The position numbers were made by a program, and so were the translations under genes. Below the pieces are notes generated by a model that had not been told where the DNA came from, made no database searches, and saw only the letters and a list, made by a program, of their open reading frames with translations. From positions 31,938,501 to 32,002,500 of the forward strand of contig NW_024465885.1 of NCBI RefSeq assembly GCF_017591425.1: 64,000 nucleotides of DNA, read 5' to 3'. This document shows positions 22,905 through 35,784 of the stretch, piece by piece. The DNA is from Ochotona curzoniae (lineage: Eukaryota; Chordata; Mammalia; Lagomorpha; Ochotonidae). The stretch's first letter is position 1; each line of letters starts with the position of its first letter.

Positions 22905-23135
22905 ATCGTGGGTACTGTGGGTAACGGTGCCTTAATTCCCCATCTGGGACACCCTCCTGCATGTGAGAATACTAGGCTGGAGTCCTACCTCTCATTCCAA
23001 TTCAGCTTCCTGTCTATAGGTGTGTGAATCAGCAGATGATGATACAAATATTTTGGGAACTGTCATCAATGTGAGAGACCCAATTGCAGTACCTGGCTTC
23101 TGGCACTGGCTAAGCTCAGCCCCAGCTGGGAATGA
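22905..23135 (+). mobile_element. CSINE, old copy lacking the tail
   Basis: TACTGTGGGTAACGGTGCC head near 22912, CAATTCAGCTTCCTGTC near 22999, AGAGACCCAATTGCAGTACCTGGCTTCTGG near 23074. The 3' third is missing. Confidence 0.7.
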
Positions 23136-23487
23136 GCATATAAACCATAAGAATATTTTGAAAATGATGGATAGAATACTAACTAGAGATGTCCTATATG
23201 ATTAATTTAATCCAGGAAGTAACTATAATAATCATTTCACATTCATACACACAATTAAAAATTGATTTTCTGAAATGTACATACCATATTATAAAAGAAT
23301 TACATATCACTACCTCAAAATATAAATGGTTGTTATTAAGGTAAACTACAATGTTCTGTAAAATAAGATTTACAAGGAAATTAAGCAATAGATATAAAAA
23401 TTAATTTTTTACATGGAGCATTACAACAATCAATCATTACACGTTTGCTTCAAAAAAGCTGAAAAATTGAATTAAAAATAAAATTAG
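23136..23487. other. Unassigned AT-rich DNA
   Basis: Nothing recognisable. Confidence 0.4.
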
Positions 23488-23755
23488 TGGAAGGCATTTA
23501 GCATAGCGAATAAAATTTCTCTTGGGCTGTCTGCATTCATTGTTAGAGGGTTTGGATTTTTGCCCCAGTTCTCTTTTACCTCTAGCCCCTGAGACATAGC
23601 TGAAGATTCTTCAAATACGTGAGCCTCTGCCACCCATGGAGGATCTGGGATGAGTTCCTGGCTTTAGGCTACACTAAATTTGATGGTTATAATCACCTGA
23701 ACAGTTATTCAGTAGCTGAAAGATCTTTGTTGTTACACATTTCAAATCTGTATGC
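23488..23755 (+). mobile_element. CSINE, old copy
   Basis: GGCATTTAGCATAGCGAATAAAATT head, CCACCCATGGAGGATCTGGGATGAGTTCCTGGC near 23630, ATTCAGTAGCTGAAAGATCTTTG near 23708. Strongly diverged. Confidence 0.65.
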
Positions 23756-23959
23756 ACATTTAAAAAATTTTTTTGTGTGTGTACAACCTTTTGAGATCCA
23801 TGTGTGTAAACCTCTAAAAAGTTTATAAAAAAATACACATTGTGGAAAAAAACTGCTGATTTAATGATTATCTTGCACCTAAACAAGTTTAATTTTTGAT
23901 TCGTTTTTCCCAGAAATTCCTTTAAATATATTCCTTTCGTGGTTTTAGGAAGTGCCCTT

Positions 23960-24272
23960 ATGAGGCTGGCAGGTGGCAAAGCACATTAATCCTCTACCTA
24001 TGTTATTAGCAGCCCAAATGGGTGCTTGTTGTATCCTTGATATTCTGCTTTTGATTTAGGTCTCTGCTAATGGCCTGGGAAAGCAGTGGAGGATGGCCCA
24101 AGTACTCAGGTCCCTGCACCCACATGGGTACCTGGAAGAGGGTTATGAATCTCAGCTTCGCGCTAGTACAACATTGTCTATTGTGACCTTTGGGGGAATA
24201 AACCAGAGGACAGAAAACCATTCTCTCTGTCACTCTCCTTCTCGATCTGTAATTCTGACTTTCAAGTAAAAA
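23960..24272 (+). mobile_element. CSINE, old copy
   Basis: AATGGCCTGGGAAAGCAGTGGAGGATGGCCCAAGTACT at 24069 and CAGGTCCCTGCACCCACATGGGTACCTGG are clear family words. The tail reads TTTCAAGTAAAAATG at 24260. Confidence 0.85.
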
Positions 24273-24574
24273 TGTGTATATTTCTAAGTGACCTCAGGAA
24301 CTGGGCAGAATTACTATACATTTTGAGTTTTGCCCTTTTCCATGTTATTTTTACTGAAATATTTGACCCCCTAGGCATGCTTCACTACTGTGAAATACAG
24401 AGGGTAATTATAACTATGTCAGACTTATTTAAAGCATTGAGATAATTTCATGTAACTTACTGCCTTTGGGGTTTGCAAGTGTCTTTGATATGATAATGAT
24501 CATAATAATTCTTTATATGCAGTTAGAAGGCAAAACAGAAAGTGGGCATGAACGTGGATCTAGAATTATATTTA

Positions 24575-24675
24575 ACGGGCTTGCAGTTGAATCAGATGGA
24601 AAACGTATCTCTGTCTCTCCTCCTCTCTGTATATCTGATTTTCCAATAAAAATAAAACAAATCTTTTTAAAAAAT
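24575..24675 (+). mobile_element. CSINE 3'-end fragment
   Basis: Only the last ~100 bases remain: GAATCAGATGGAAAACGTATCTCTGTCTCTCCTCCTCTCTGTATATCTGATTTTCCAATAAAAATAAAACAAATC. The 5' part is missing, replaced by unrelated sequence. Confidence 0.88.
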
Positions 24676-26440
24676 GAAAATGAAATTTAGATTTAGCTGA
24701 CCTATAAAAGCATTATTCAGTTTCTTTTATGATAGGCAAGATAGAAACTGTAAGCTAAGGGGAGAACAACCCTGAAAAAGAGAGAGAGAGAAAAGTTTTG
24801 AGATCTTCATAAGGGAGTTACAAACCCATTTCATAAGTATATCAAATAATAAAATTGCATTAAATAATATTGACTTACTAAACTAAATTCTACATTTTTT
24901 TTTCGGAGTGATTACAACATTAAGATTTTGCTAGCATTTTCTATAGAGGCCTGTAAGGCATATATGGTTGACGGAGCCATTTTAGTTGTTTTAGCAGTGT
25001 ATGGGTAACTATATCATAAGTGTACTTTGTTTCTTGACTTATTCGCCCCTGTAAGGCTTCTAAGTTATACAACTTGTAATGCTACCTTTCATAAGGATAG
25101 GTGCACCCGGTTAACACTAAATAAATATATTCTGGGAATAACTTTTATTTCAAAAAAGCAAAAGTGTAGAGTTTTCTGAAATGGTTCTAGATTATGAATT
25201 CCTCTGAATGAAAATAAATCCTTCTGCTACTAATTAAATTTGTACATACACAGAGTAGAAAATAGTATGCTTTAAATGACAGAAAAAAAATAGGTGCAAC
25301 CGACTGTTGAAAGCCTTGACTCTGTACGCTTAGCTAGTAAACACAGCTTCAACTACAGCTGTACTTCCAACAGTTCCTCCTTAGTTTTCAATCACAGTTG
25401 GTAGCAGGGGAGAGAATATATGAATTCTGAATTCTTTCCATGTAAAGAGTATAAGTGGATGTTTATAATGAAAGAAGGAACTCATTTCATTCTTTGATAT
25501 TTGAATGCCTCACAATTATGAAAGGTGCTCTAGAAACTTCATTTTCCAAATCTAATTACACAATTTGCAGCCTTCAGTTAAATGTTAGAATATCCTCTCT
25601 TAAATCACCATGATTATATTTTTTCTACTTCTTTCAAAGACAATCACTTAGGATTTAATGTTCACATATATGGGAGCCAAACCTTTTTTAAAATTGCAAC
25701 ATTACTAAATATCAAAAAAAATTATATTTAAGGCAGGAATGAATTATACAATGCAATATTCACATATTGTCTATTTTGGTGAGGGTTAACCAGTTAACCT
25801 GCATAACAACCAAAAATACATTTTAATTATTTTATTTGCTTGTATCTCAAGTGTATTCATTGAAAAAGAAGAGCAGAGTCAGTGTCTAACTTCTGCACAA
25901 TTTAGGAACACTGGGGAATAAACTTTGTCCTTCTATATGTTAGTGCATCTACAATGGGAAATCTACTTCCTTTTTATCTTCACACTTTTCTGTGGGAATT
26001 CAAGTGATTTTTTTTCTTGCACACAGTTGCATTTAACTGTATTTGGCCTACTGCATTCCCTATCAATGGAGAAAACAAACAAACAAAAAACTAGGATGTT
26101 ATTTATATCTGAGTATTTGTATAAAATTTCAAGACTAATACAATAAGTAGAAATTGGTTATAGCTAAAGATATTTTAATAATACTTTAGATCTTTCTATA
26201 TTAAAGCCAAACAAATAATTATTTCACCCACTGAAAACAGAGCAAAACAAAAATACCAAACAAATGATGATGCTTCTTTTTTTGACAGTCTGAACTGGAT
26301 GATGATTATTGCATATAAAACAAGCAGTACTGGAATAAACCTTACACATGAAAAAAATATTGTCAATATTTATTCATTGGTTGTACATAAGTGTGACCTG
26401 AGGTGACAGACACTTTGTTTTCCTGTTTTTCTGTTGTAAT
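24676..26440. other. Unassigned AT-rich DNA
   Basis: No SINE, L1 or gene recognised. A short GA run lies at 24778-24792. Confidence 0.4.
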
Positions 26441-26499
26441 GTCATTTATCATTATAGATAAACTTTGTTATTTTACCATGAAGAAGAGGGAAGAAGACT

Positions 26500-27301
26500 T
26501 CAGAAAGAAGAGGAGATAAAATCTGGAACCAGATAAGGATACTCACTTCACAATCACTATTCAATATAACACTGGACATTTTAACCAGGGACATTAGACA
26601 AGATAACAAAGAAACAAACAAATAAAACCCAAAGGAACATGGAAGGGAAAGGTGTAAATTAAGTCATCTGTGTTTGCAGATGACATGATCCCATATTTAT
26701 GGAAATCAGAAAACTCCAGTCAGAGGTTATTGGAACCCATGCAAATCCACAAAGCTGCAGAATATAAAATCAACACAAAGATTCACTAGTCTTTCAATAC
26801 TCAACAATGCCATTACTAGAAAGAACTTCTCATGTCATTCCCATTCACAATAGCTACAAAAATTTAAATAGCTTTGAATAAATTTAACCATGGATGTGAA
26901 ATATCTCTCTAATGAAAATTGCAAAGCATACCCCCCAAAATAGAAAACACACACACTCACTCAAAAGTAGAAAAATCATACATGTTCATAGATTGCAAGA
27001 ATGAGTAACATCAAAATGTTTATACCACCCAAAAAAATTTTCAAGTTTAGTGAGATCTCAATCAAAATACTCACTAAATTCTTCTCAGCTATGGAAAAAA
27101 CCTACCCCCAAATGCATAACGAATTACAAGAGAATCTAGATAGTTTGAAAAATCTTAATCATAAAGCTGGGGAAATCACAACATTTGACTTTAAGAAATA
27201 CTGTAGCAAAACTATATTTCTAAAAACCTGGTGTTGTCATAAGAAATATGCCAATCAATGAAAAAGAGAGAGAGAAAGAGGGAGAGAGAGAGAGAGAGAG
27301 G

Positions 27302-27335
<34 letters not shown>

Positions 27336-27970
27336 GAGAAAGAATGTGGAAACAATGATCGTACCTACTTTCCTGCAGCCCTTGATCCTGTGTGTCCTAA
27401 TCAACTATGTAAAGATTCTCAAAATACAATAATTAAAAAAAATTACTCCTTGGAGAAAGAACAGTATCTTCAACAAGTGGTGTTGGGAAAGATGGATTTT
27501 TGCATGGAGAAGTATGGGTGAAGACCTTACATTACTCAAAATTCACCTCATGATGGAACTGAATCTAAGACATGAACCATTAAATTTCTAGAGAAAAACT
27601 TTGGGCAAACATGGCAAGACATTGACATACATTGAGAATTTTTGATAAGACCGCAGAACCACAAACAACTAAGGTAACAAGAGACACATGAGATTAGATC
27701 AAGCAAAAGAGCTTCTGCCTTACAAAGGAAACACCAAAAAAGAGCAACTGACAAAATGGGGAAGCATCGTTTTCCAGCAATACTGTGCTCCCAAATCTGT
27801 GTAATAAAATATATAAAATGGTTCCCTTCCTCTTAAAAAAAAACTGTTTTATTTATACATGATCATGTAGTATTTAGCCATATAAATGGAATTATATCTT
27901 TGAGAATAAAATAAAGTGCAACTGGAGACCACCATGCTTCATAAAATAAGCCAATACCAAAAATAAAGAA
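26500..27970 (+). mobile_element. L1 ORF2 and 3' region fragment, decayed
   Basis: Sense-strand ORF2: 26660-26700 has the GTGTTTGCAGATGACATGATCCC stretch, which encodes the FADDM reverse-transcriptase active-site motif. 26770-26880 carries the SQ-LFTIASK-like region. 27001-27261 encodes KMFIPPKKIFKFSEISIKILTKFFSAMEKT. 27350-27780 covers the CCHC-side C-terminal region up to the LIKLKSFC-like stretch. The 27780-27970 tail may be 3' sequence after a deletion. A GA microsatellite interrupts it at 27262-27345. Stops and frameshifts are frequent. Confidence 0.75.
27262..27345. repeat. (GA)n microsatellite inside L1 ORF2
   Basis: AGAGAGAG/AAAGAG run of about 80 bases in the middle of an L1 ORF2 remnant. 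It opens a false 87-codon frame (RERERER). Confidence 0.95.
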
Positions 27971-28287
27971 ATATTGTACTTTTTACTGATTTCTGCTAGC
28001 TAGATACAAAGAACAAAGTAATTGAGAAAAATTGACATTTTGGGATTTGATGATTATTTATAGTCTTTATATGCTTGATAAAAAGTGATTTTTCTACTTT
28101 CTGCTTGAGAAATTCTTTATTTATTGGGGCTTAAGCTTGAAATTCCAAATAGTGTGCTAATGTAAAAAAAATGAAGAAAAATAGGGCAACAAGGTAGAGG
28201 AACATTGGGGATGAAGTTAGAAGGAAGGGTAATGTGAGAGGAATACTCACGCCTTTACAATTATGTGTGTGAAACACTTGAAATATT
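27971..28287. other. Unassigned DNA
   Basis: Nothing recognisable beyond A/T-rich sequence. Confidence 0.4.
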
Positions 28288-28545
28288 TTTTAAAGATTTA
28301 TTTTTATTGGAAAGTCAGATTTACAGAGAGAAAGAGAGACAGAGAGGAAGCTATTCCGTTCACTGGTTCACTGCCCAAATGGCCACAACAGAGGGAGCTG
28401 AGCCAATCCAAAGCCAGGAGCCAAGGAGCCAGATACTCTTCCGGGACTCCCATGTGAGTGCAGGGTTCCAAGACTTTCCCAGGCCACAGGCAGGGTGCTA
28501 GAAGGGAAGTGGAACAGTCAGGTATTAACTGGAACCTACATGCAA
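28288..28545 (-). mobile_element. CSINE, slightly shortened
   Basis: Antisense tail AAAGATTTATTTTTATTGGAAAGTCAG at 28292, then CAGAGAGGAAG, CCAATCCAAAGCCAGGAGCC, CCCAGGCCACAGGCAGGGTGCTAG. The final head segment beyond ATGCAATCCCA is lost, and CAAGACTTTCCCAGG shows loss of about 25 bases in the middle. Confidence 0.92.
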
Positions 28546-28764
28546 TCCCAGCTGAAATACTCAAAATTTGTTCTTTTATAGAAATAGAAACTTTAAAAAA
28601 TGGAATATAATTTAATTCTGAATATTCAGCATTGCAGAAAAATAGAGTGAAAGGCTATAAATGCTGTCTAAAACACTTGAAAAAATACAAGATAAGGTCT
28701 TTCAAATAAAACAGATTTTCATGCTGAGTATTCATAGGATGATTCTTTGGTTACCCAATCTTTC

Positions 28765-28975
28765 TTTTTTTTTTTTTTTTGATTTCTTTTTTTTTTTTAT
28801 TGTTGCTTACATTATATTATGTAGTACAGTTTTATAGGCGCTGGGGATCCCCCCCACCCCTCCCATACCCCTCCCCCCATGGTGGATTCCTCCACCTTGT
28901 TGCATAACCATAGTTCAAGTTCAGTTGAGATTCATTGCTTGCAAACACATGCCTAGCATAAAGTTCAATCTTAGA
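28765..28975 (-). mobile_element. L1 3'-end fragment with G-rich tract
   Basis: A double T-run at 28767-28798 (antisense A-tail) precedes an L1 3' UTR end whose minus strand carries five G-tracts at 28849-28878. The continuing GGTGGATTCCTCCACCTTG-type sequence at 28881 belongs to the lagomorph L1 3' UTR as I recall it. The element is strongly 5'-truncated at about 28975. Confidence 0.65.
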
Positions 28976-30440
28976 AAAAAATATAGGAGCAAAAAAACCA
29001 CAGTATCTGTATTAATTGGAATATTTTTTTACTCAAGATGTCTTAAACATCTCTTGCATATGGACAAGTAACATATGAAAGAGGCATTAAATATCATTTT
29101 GTGTGTAGCAAAGTCCAAACTAACAAAAATAGAATGTATTTTTTTCTGACTGTTAATATCAAAAAAGACCTGCTTCAACATAGCTAAGATTAACTTCTAT
29201 GAATATGAGACTTCTCTCCAACCCTATGCTTCTCTCTCTCTCTCTCTCCTTTTCTTACTTTTTCTGTTTTCTTCCAGTTTTTGTAAAAGTTGTTTGGAAT
29301 GAACCCATTGTTGTAGAGCATATGCATAATGTGCTTTTACTATACGTTGTCTTCATTGGTGGAATCCCCTCCACAAGAAGAGCACTTGCAGTATGCCAGG
29401 GGTATGGGGCAGGTGTGGGGGGGTTATTGCTCTAGCTACTTCAAGCCGAAAAGTGGCTTCATCACTATGGAACATTAGCAGGATATTCTCAGGGTTTCTG
29501 TTGGAATGTTAGTTTTCTGGCGTATTGTCTGAAGGACTCGAAGCTTGAAGGCTTCTGTTTACCCAAAGTATTGCAATCCTGGAGTTTAAGGCAAACGGGT
29601 AGCCCAGAAGATAAAATTTTTAGGCACAGTACCAAAAACATCTTGTTAAAAAACATAAACAGTTTTGAGAATCACTTTGTGGATAGAAAAATGTAAACTT
29701 GTAATGACTTAGAATAACTCGGTATTATACTAATGTTTAAGAATTATAACAATGTTTCACAGCTCTTTATACATTCTGAAGTAATAGCAAACAATCAGAG
29801 AGCACCATAGTTTAACAAGGTACTCATTGATGAATGGAGAACATACAACTCTTACATCGATGGAAAGAAAAACTTCTATAATTCAGCAAATGAAAAAAGC
29901 TATGATTTCTTAGAGTCACAACATTCTGTGACTAGCAGTGGGGAGAAAGTTTTCATTCTTGCTCACTTACACAAATCCCTCTCTCCCAGTTGCAAGGTTT
30001 CAGGACCTGTTGTATGTGAGTCTATAAAGAAAAACAGTAAAAGAAGGGATTTTTTCACTCTGTTGATCTGTTTTTTTTTACATATTAGTATTCCCATATT
30101 TACCCAGTTATATCTAAAGATCTGTTTTCAGGAAACCAAAGATTATGTTTATGAATGTAGACATGAACTCTAGCAATTTTTGGTGGGTTTCAATCCCTCT
30201 TTCTTTAAATGACTCCTTAAGTACTCTACAATATTATTTACTCTATATCCTTAAAATCTGTCCCAGTATTCTGGTTTGTGTTTGTGATATCACTTGTTTC
30301 CATTTTACTTTCATGTTGGTTTCTGTTTGCTCTTGGTGATATGCATTCTAGGCCATTCTTCCTCTTCAGTTAGCAGTTTAAGCAACAGTTACCATGATGC
30401 ACATGGCATGAACATGGTGGGAGATGGAGGAGACATGTAA
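28976..30440. other. Unassigned DNA
   Basis: No repeat or gene recognised apart from a short (TC)n at 29230-29248. Small open frames carry no protein features. Confidence 0.4.

Positions 30441-30444
<4 letters not shown>

Positions 30445-30480
<36 letters not shown>
30445..30480. repeat. (GA)n microsatellite
   Basis: About 17 uninterrupted GA units. Confidence 0.96.
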
Positions 30481-30483
<3 letters not shown>

Positions 30484-30944
30484 TGACATTAAACAAGTCC
30501 CTTTCTGTGAATTCAGGGAAGGAGGACAACTCTCTAAGCTCTCCGCATGTATGTTGAATTGAACTGCTTAGCGGAGTCAAACTGCAGGAGTTGAAATGGC
30601 ACCAACTTAGCCAAGCCCCAGGTTCTTTTTAACCTGCTAATGCTTTATGATCAGGAGCTAAGCACTGAAAGCAGTACATGACTTTCTCAAGGATATTCCT
30701 ACAGCACACTGCTCCTTGGCCTTGGACCATTGTCCAACGTAGTCCCGCACCCACAGGCCCAACCTTTGGTCTTTGACTTTTGCTCACCTGTGGACTATTT
30801 ACTAGAAGCTGTGACCTTGATCTCCAATGTTAGCAGACTAAAAACTAAAGACTCCAAACACAGTTTCACCAGATTTCCTTTATTGTGAATGCGTGTGTGT
30901 GTGTGTGTTTGGGAGGCTCCCTGAAGTTAACTCTTTCTCTTTCC
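30481..30944. other. Unassigned DNA with a short (GT)n
   Basis: No gene or transposon recognised. (GT)8 lies at 30893-30908. Confidence 0.45.
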
Positions 30945-31180
30945 TTTTTTTTTTTTTAATTGAGATAACATTTTTAACTTACATTATAGTCAAGGGTTTA
31001 CCACTATAGATTGATGAGAACACAGGCCACACCTATAATACAGAAAGACATCACTATCTAGAAGACACTCTTACACCAATTCCTGGGAACTGGATTATTG
31101 GAATTATGATCCATTTAACACCTTGTTCAGAGAAAACAACCTCAAATGTGGCTCAGGGTATTGTTAAGTTCCTGTTTAAG
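30945..31180 (-). mobile_element. Possible retroposed fragment with antisense A-tail
   Basis: TTTCCTTTTTTTTTTTTTTAATTGAGATAAC at 30938-30970 looks like a retroposon tail in antisense. The body that follows may be L1 3' UTR, but I could not align it with the other L1 3' UTR copies here. No flanking repeat seen. Confidence 0.3.
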
Positions 31181-32956
31181 GAAAAGTATGAGAAAATATT
31201 TAGAATGTATCCAAATAAAGATTTATTTTCATACCAATGCCTATAACTGCAATATTACTTCTTGGACAGCTGAAACCTAAGGCATAACTTGTCGTAGATT
31301 CATGTGATAATTTGGTAGAAAAATAAGTATTCATTTGAGATTTGATATGAGTTATGCATGAGTGCCAGTTCTGATTTTTTTTTTCTTTCTTGTCAGGCAA
31401 AAGTTTAAAAATTTCAAAATTCTTGTAAAGTTTAGTATAAAATAAATCTGCCGTTAAGAATCATGGACACTTTATTTCTTTAAGATGTAAAGAACTTGCT
31501 TTGAGTTTGAGACAATATTGTTTAAGTTAATTCATTTTCTTCCCTGTTATTTTATGATAGACGCTTTTTGGTTAGGGTAGCAAGCAGTTTGATCTAGAGG
31601 CAAAAATCCAGGATCTACAAAAAAGAAAAAAACAAAAAAGAAGGAGCAATAATTTTGACTTAAAAGTTATAGCAAATTGAACTTTTCATTTTTTTCAAAA
31701 ACCACTTTTGGAAATTGTGCAGATTTAATTTTGTCACATAAAATTATGATCTTCACCAAATTTATTAAAGATAAGATTGTATGTTACTGACAGAAATGCT
31801 ACATTAACTGCCAAAATCTTACAACTAATATGATGCAGAATACAGTAAATTCATTAAAATAAGAACTGCATTTTATTATGTTTTAGTAAACGCAAAGACC
31901 TATTGCTGTTATGTCTGCAAGTCTGAAATATAGGAACATTCAAACAAAATTAACAAGTCATGTATTACCAATACATCTATAGATAAACATGCTTGTACAT
32001 ATATTCTCACCGATGAACAGTATGTTGCGACTAGCCAACTGGAAAGTGAAGATACATTGGAGTAGGCATCCTTACTCCAAAACAAAAAGCAGACTCCCAA
32101 TGAAACTGCTAAATATAGCTTGACACTATGATACTAGATTTTCTACCATTGCTATTGTCTAATCCTACAATAGCATCATACGCTTTAATAGCAGAATATT
32201 GGACTGCTAATGGTGCTGAAGGAATATATTATTGCAATAATATGGAAAAAAATAGTGAGGGAGAGTGGAGAGACAAAGAGGAATAAGAGGTATTGGGGAA
32301 ATCTCCAGACCTATAGAAAAGTATCATGGAAAGTAATAATTGCAACAAAAATATAAATTGTATGGTAAATATAAATTATAAAACATGAAAGTATTTTTAT
32401 TCCAATAATAATACTTGCTATTCTCCATTACATAGCTGATTTAGGATTTTAAAATATCCTGAGTAATTATGTCCTTAAACCTGGGATTTGTAGATATTTC
32501 TTCACAAGAAAATACATATTTATTCCATATTTTAAGCATGCTTTGTTTCTTTCCTTCAAAATGCAAAGCTAGATTTTTTTCTCTTATTAAACTATTTTAA
32601 ATTTGTAGTAGAGGAATATATTTCAATTGTAAGAGAGTTATGCTTAATAAATACCAAACGATAATATCAAAAAGAGAAAAAAGTCTTTTAAAAGTATCTG
32701 TACAAGTAATGGTAGACAAAGAAAAAATGTTTTAAATTTTTATGGTGCTTTAAACAACTAAAGTATGTTCAGAACTGAAACTATGCATATCATTAATCAT
32801 TAAGTCAGCAAATATGTATTGAGTGTCTATTATGTTTAAGAAGTGCATTCTTTTTCTCTCCCACTACTTGTATATTATAGTCCATTTATCTATTTAGATG
32901 CACAAACTTCCATATACCATTTGAAAGCAATGTTACATCACCAAAACATTGCTATA

Positions 32957-32987
<31 letters not shown>

Positions 32988-33240
32988 CAGCCCAAAATGC
33001 TTTCTCTATCAGTTACTGTATGTTGGAAAAGACTTCTAGCAGAATGTTAGTAGAATAACAGAACTCCTGACTAATTGTGATATCATAATTATAACACTAA
33101 TTTGCTTATTATAGCAATAAGTATTACATATGTCAGTCCAAGGGCTGATCAGCATATTATGTTCTTAGTCATTCTCATACTTTTTTCCTTGCCTGTAATG
33201 TGACATATCAGTTCTATATACATATGGAAAGAATGTATCA
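31181..33240. other. Unassigned AT-rich DNA with a poly(A) run
   Basis: No recognisable gene or transposon. A 29-base A homopolymer lies at 32959-32987 without a recognisable retroposon body upstream. Confidence 0.45.
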
Positions 33241-33242
33241 TT

Positions 33243-33578
33243 TTTTTTCAAGATTTATTTTTATTATTATTTTTTTATTGGAAAGGCGGATATACAGAGA
33301 GGAGAGACAGAGAGGAAGATCTGTCCGATGGTTCACTCCCCAAGGGGCCGTAATGGCTGGAGCTGAGCAAATCCAAAGCCAGGAGCCAGGAGCTTCCTCT
33401 GTGTCTTCCACGTGGGTACAAGGTCCCAAAGCTTTCGGTCATCCTTGACTGACTTCCCAGGCCACAAGCAGGGAGCTGGATGGGAAGCAGGGTCGCTAGG
33501 ACACATACTGGCCCTCGTATGGGATCCTGGGGCATTCAAGGCGAGGACTTTAATCACTACGCTATCTTACTGGGTCCA
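33243..33578 (-). mobile_element. CSINE, young full-length copy
   Basis: Antisense tail CAAGATTTATTTTTATTATT at 33249, body GGAGCTGAGCAAATCCAAAGCCAGGAGCC, GGCCACAAGCAGGGAGCTGGATGGGAAGC, and head TTCAAGGCGAGGACTTTAATCACTACGC up to CTGGGTCC at 33577. Open frames on both strands (up to 86 codons) are SINE sequence. Confidence 0.94.
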
Positions 33579-35775
33579 AATATTTTTGATAATTGCCTTT
33601 TGGGAGGTGTACTGCTAGGTTGATAATGGCCATTTTAAACTATAATCCCAGAGATTTTGGTAGGCATTCTAGATATCATAATCAGTCCCTCCCCCCACAA
33701 AATGGCTTCATTAGGTTATCTCATGTGAACAGTGTGTGGACAAAAATTTTAAGGTACACATGACATAGTCTTGATCAAGGATCTTGTCTACAAGCAAATA
33801 TGAAATGAGTGAATGTCAGCAATTGAGGTATGTTGAGTTGTTTGCCAAATATGATGACGATGATGATGATGGTACAGAATTATCTATATGCTCTCACGTT
33901 AACTCTCTTGTGACCATAATTATTTATTTGTCATAGGAAATGAATACCTGAGTCTGAGAAGGTAATAGGCATGTGACTCAAATGAGACTTAAATTGATGG
34001 CTTTGCTTCATTAATACTAAACTTAATACAAGGAAAGATAAAAGATATGAACTCTTGTCCCCTTTCCATGTGCTGCTATAATTAAACTTCAGGTCATGGA
34101 GGTTGATTAGTCTTAAGATGAAACACATCCTATTAGGAAGATAGCGCACTGAAAGAAGAAATGGAAACCTGTTTTGATTAACACAATGAGTCATTTGAAG
34201 AACTTAACCAAACCCGAAACATCGTGGTGTTCCAATCAAACTTCAACCTAGAAATACATAATGGGAGGAAGAATAGAGGGATTATTGATACAGTTACCAC
34301 CAATATTTGAATTCTGCCTCTATCAGTTGCTTGCTGTGGTCTCTGAAAAGTTCCTTCCTTACCTTTATGAGACTTTGTTCTCATGTTTGTAAAATGATTT
34401 TGTCAATTCCTCTCTCAGTGTGGCTGACCCCTTTTACTTCAATGTTCGGAAACTTCTTTTGGTTATTTGTGAAATATTTGGCTTGCGTGACCCAATGAAT
34501 GGAAGAATGTGATGAACTAATCTACATAAAGAACCTAAGCAAATTAAAAAATATCATTCACTAGGCTACACAGATGATGTATTTTATATTTTTCTCTTAA
34601 TAAGTCAAAGACAAGATGATTTATTATGCTACACATGATTTTCATTTGTGAAGTAATCAACATTGCTACCTTGTGTGTAATTTGCTGATGCTTGATTTAG
34701 GTGTGAAGGGTATTGTCTGATAAACCCCATTGGGAAAAAAAAACTATATGTCTGCCAAAACAAATCTACAGAAAATGGATTAGAAAACAAGTACTCTGTA
34801 TCTTGAGATAGACAAATAATGCAAGTCCTAATCATTTGCAATTTTTCGCATCTATAGACAGGTTTGGGGATCAAATTTGATCCTTTTTGCAATTACTTTT
34901 TCACTTTTCTCCTACTTTTATCCTAATATTTTCTAAACTTTGTAAAGTAACAATTGCTAAGTAAGTGGCAATAGTATAATTTATCAGAGGTCTATTGCAA
35001 GACTTTATAATAGTAAAACTGAATGGAGATTGTTTGTATAGTGGAAAGCAATGAAAGCATAAAACAACAAAGTGAATTCTCAGAAAGCATTTGTTTTATA
35101 AACTGACAGAAGTTGAATTTCCTTCAGATTTAATTACATGGTGATAAATTAGATGACAATTTCGCTTGCATTGCTTGATTAACACTATCATTGTTGGCAT
35201 AATTTCACCTATGATCTTCATTATTTAAATTGTAATAAATATTTTTATACTCTTCATTGTTCTAAATGTATTTAACTGAAATGCCTTACTTCTTTTTTTG
35301 TGTTTTTCTTATTTATATTAATCAGATTAGATGAAAATATGAATATCTCTTAAAATTTCTCAAATATAAAAGTAGTCTTAAATATTAGTTTTCTTCAAAT
35401 GTATTAGACATATCATTTCTGTATTTTATAAATGTCATTTTGATTGTTGAATCTGACTGATCTATTATAGTCTCAAACACTGAGGACTATGATATCCAGA
35501 ACATAGGATATTTAAATATTTTGTGTCTGGATATATATTTTTCTAACCTTTCCATTTTCCCCACAGAATCCTACATCTACTAAAATGTAAGAATTTTCTT
35601 ACTGGGAATCAGACAATCAGAATTTTTTTAAAAATCTATTTTTTTTTCTTTTTCTCCATATCTTAAATCATTGTCAAAGTCTTGGGCCCTAGGCAAGCAA
35701 AGTTTGTTGTTTCTATGAAAGCTGTATTCTGCTTTGTTCACATTTATAGTGACAATATGTTCTTTAATCATCATC
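33579..35775. other. Unassigned AT-rich DNA
   Basis: No repeat or gene recognised. A short GAT-rich run (GATGATGACGATGATGATGATGG) lies at 33851-33871. Confidence 0.4.
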
Positions 35776-35784
35776 ATATCTATT

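Noticed and set aside
32959..32987. 29-base poly(A) considered as the tail of a processed pseudogene
   Set aside because: No recognisable mRNA or SINE/L1 body upstream and no flanking direct repeat.
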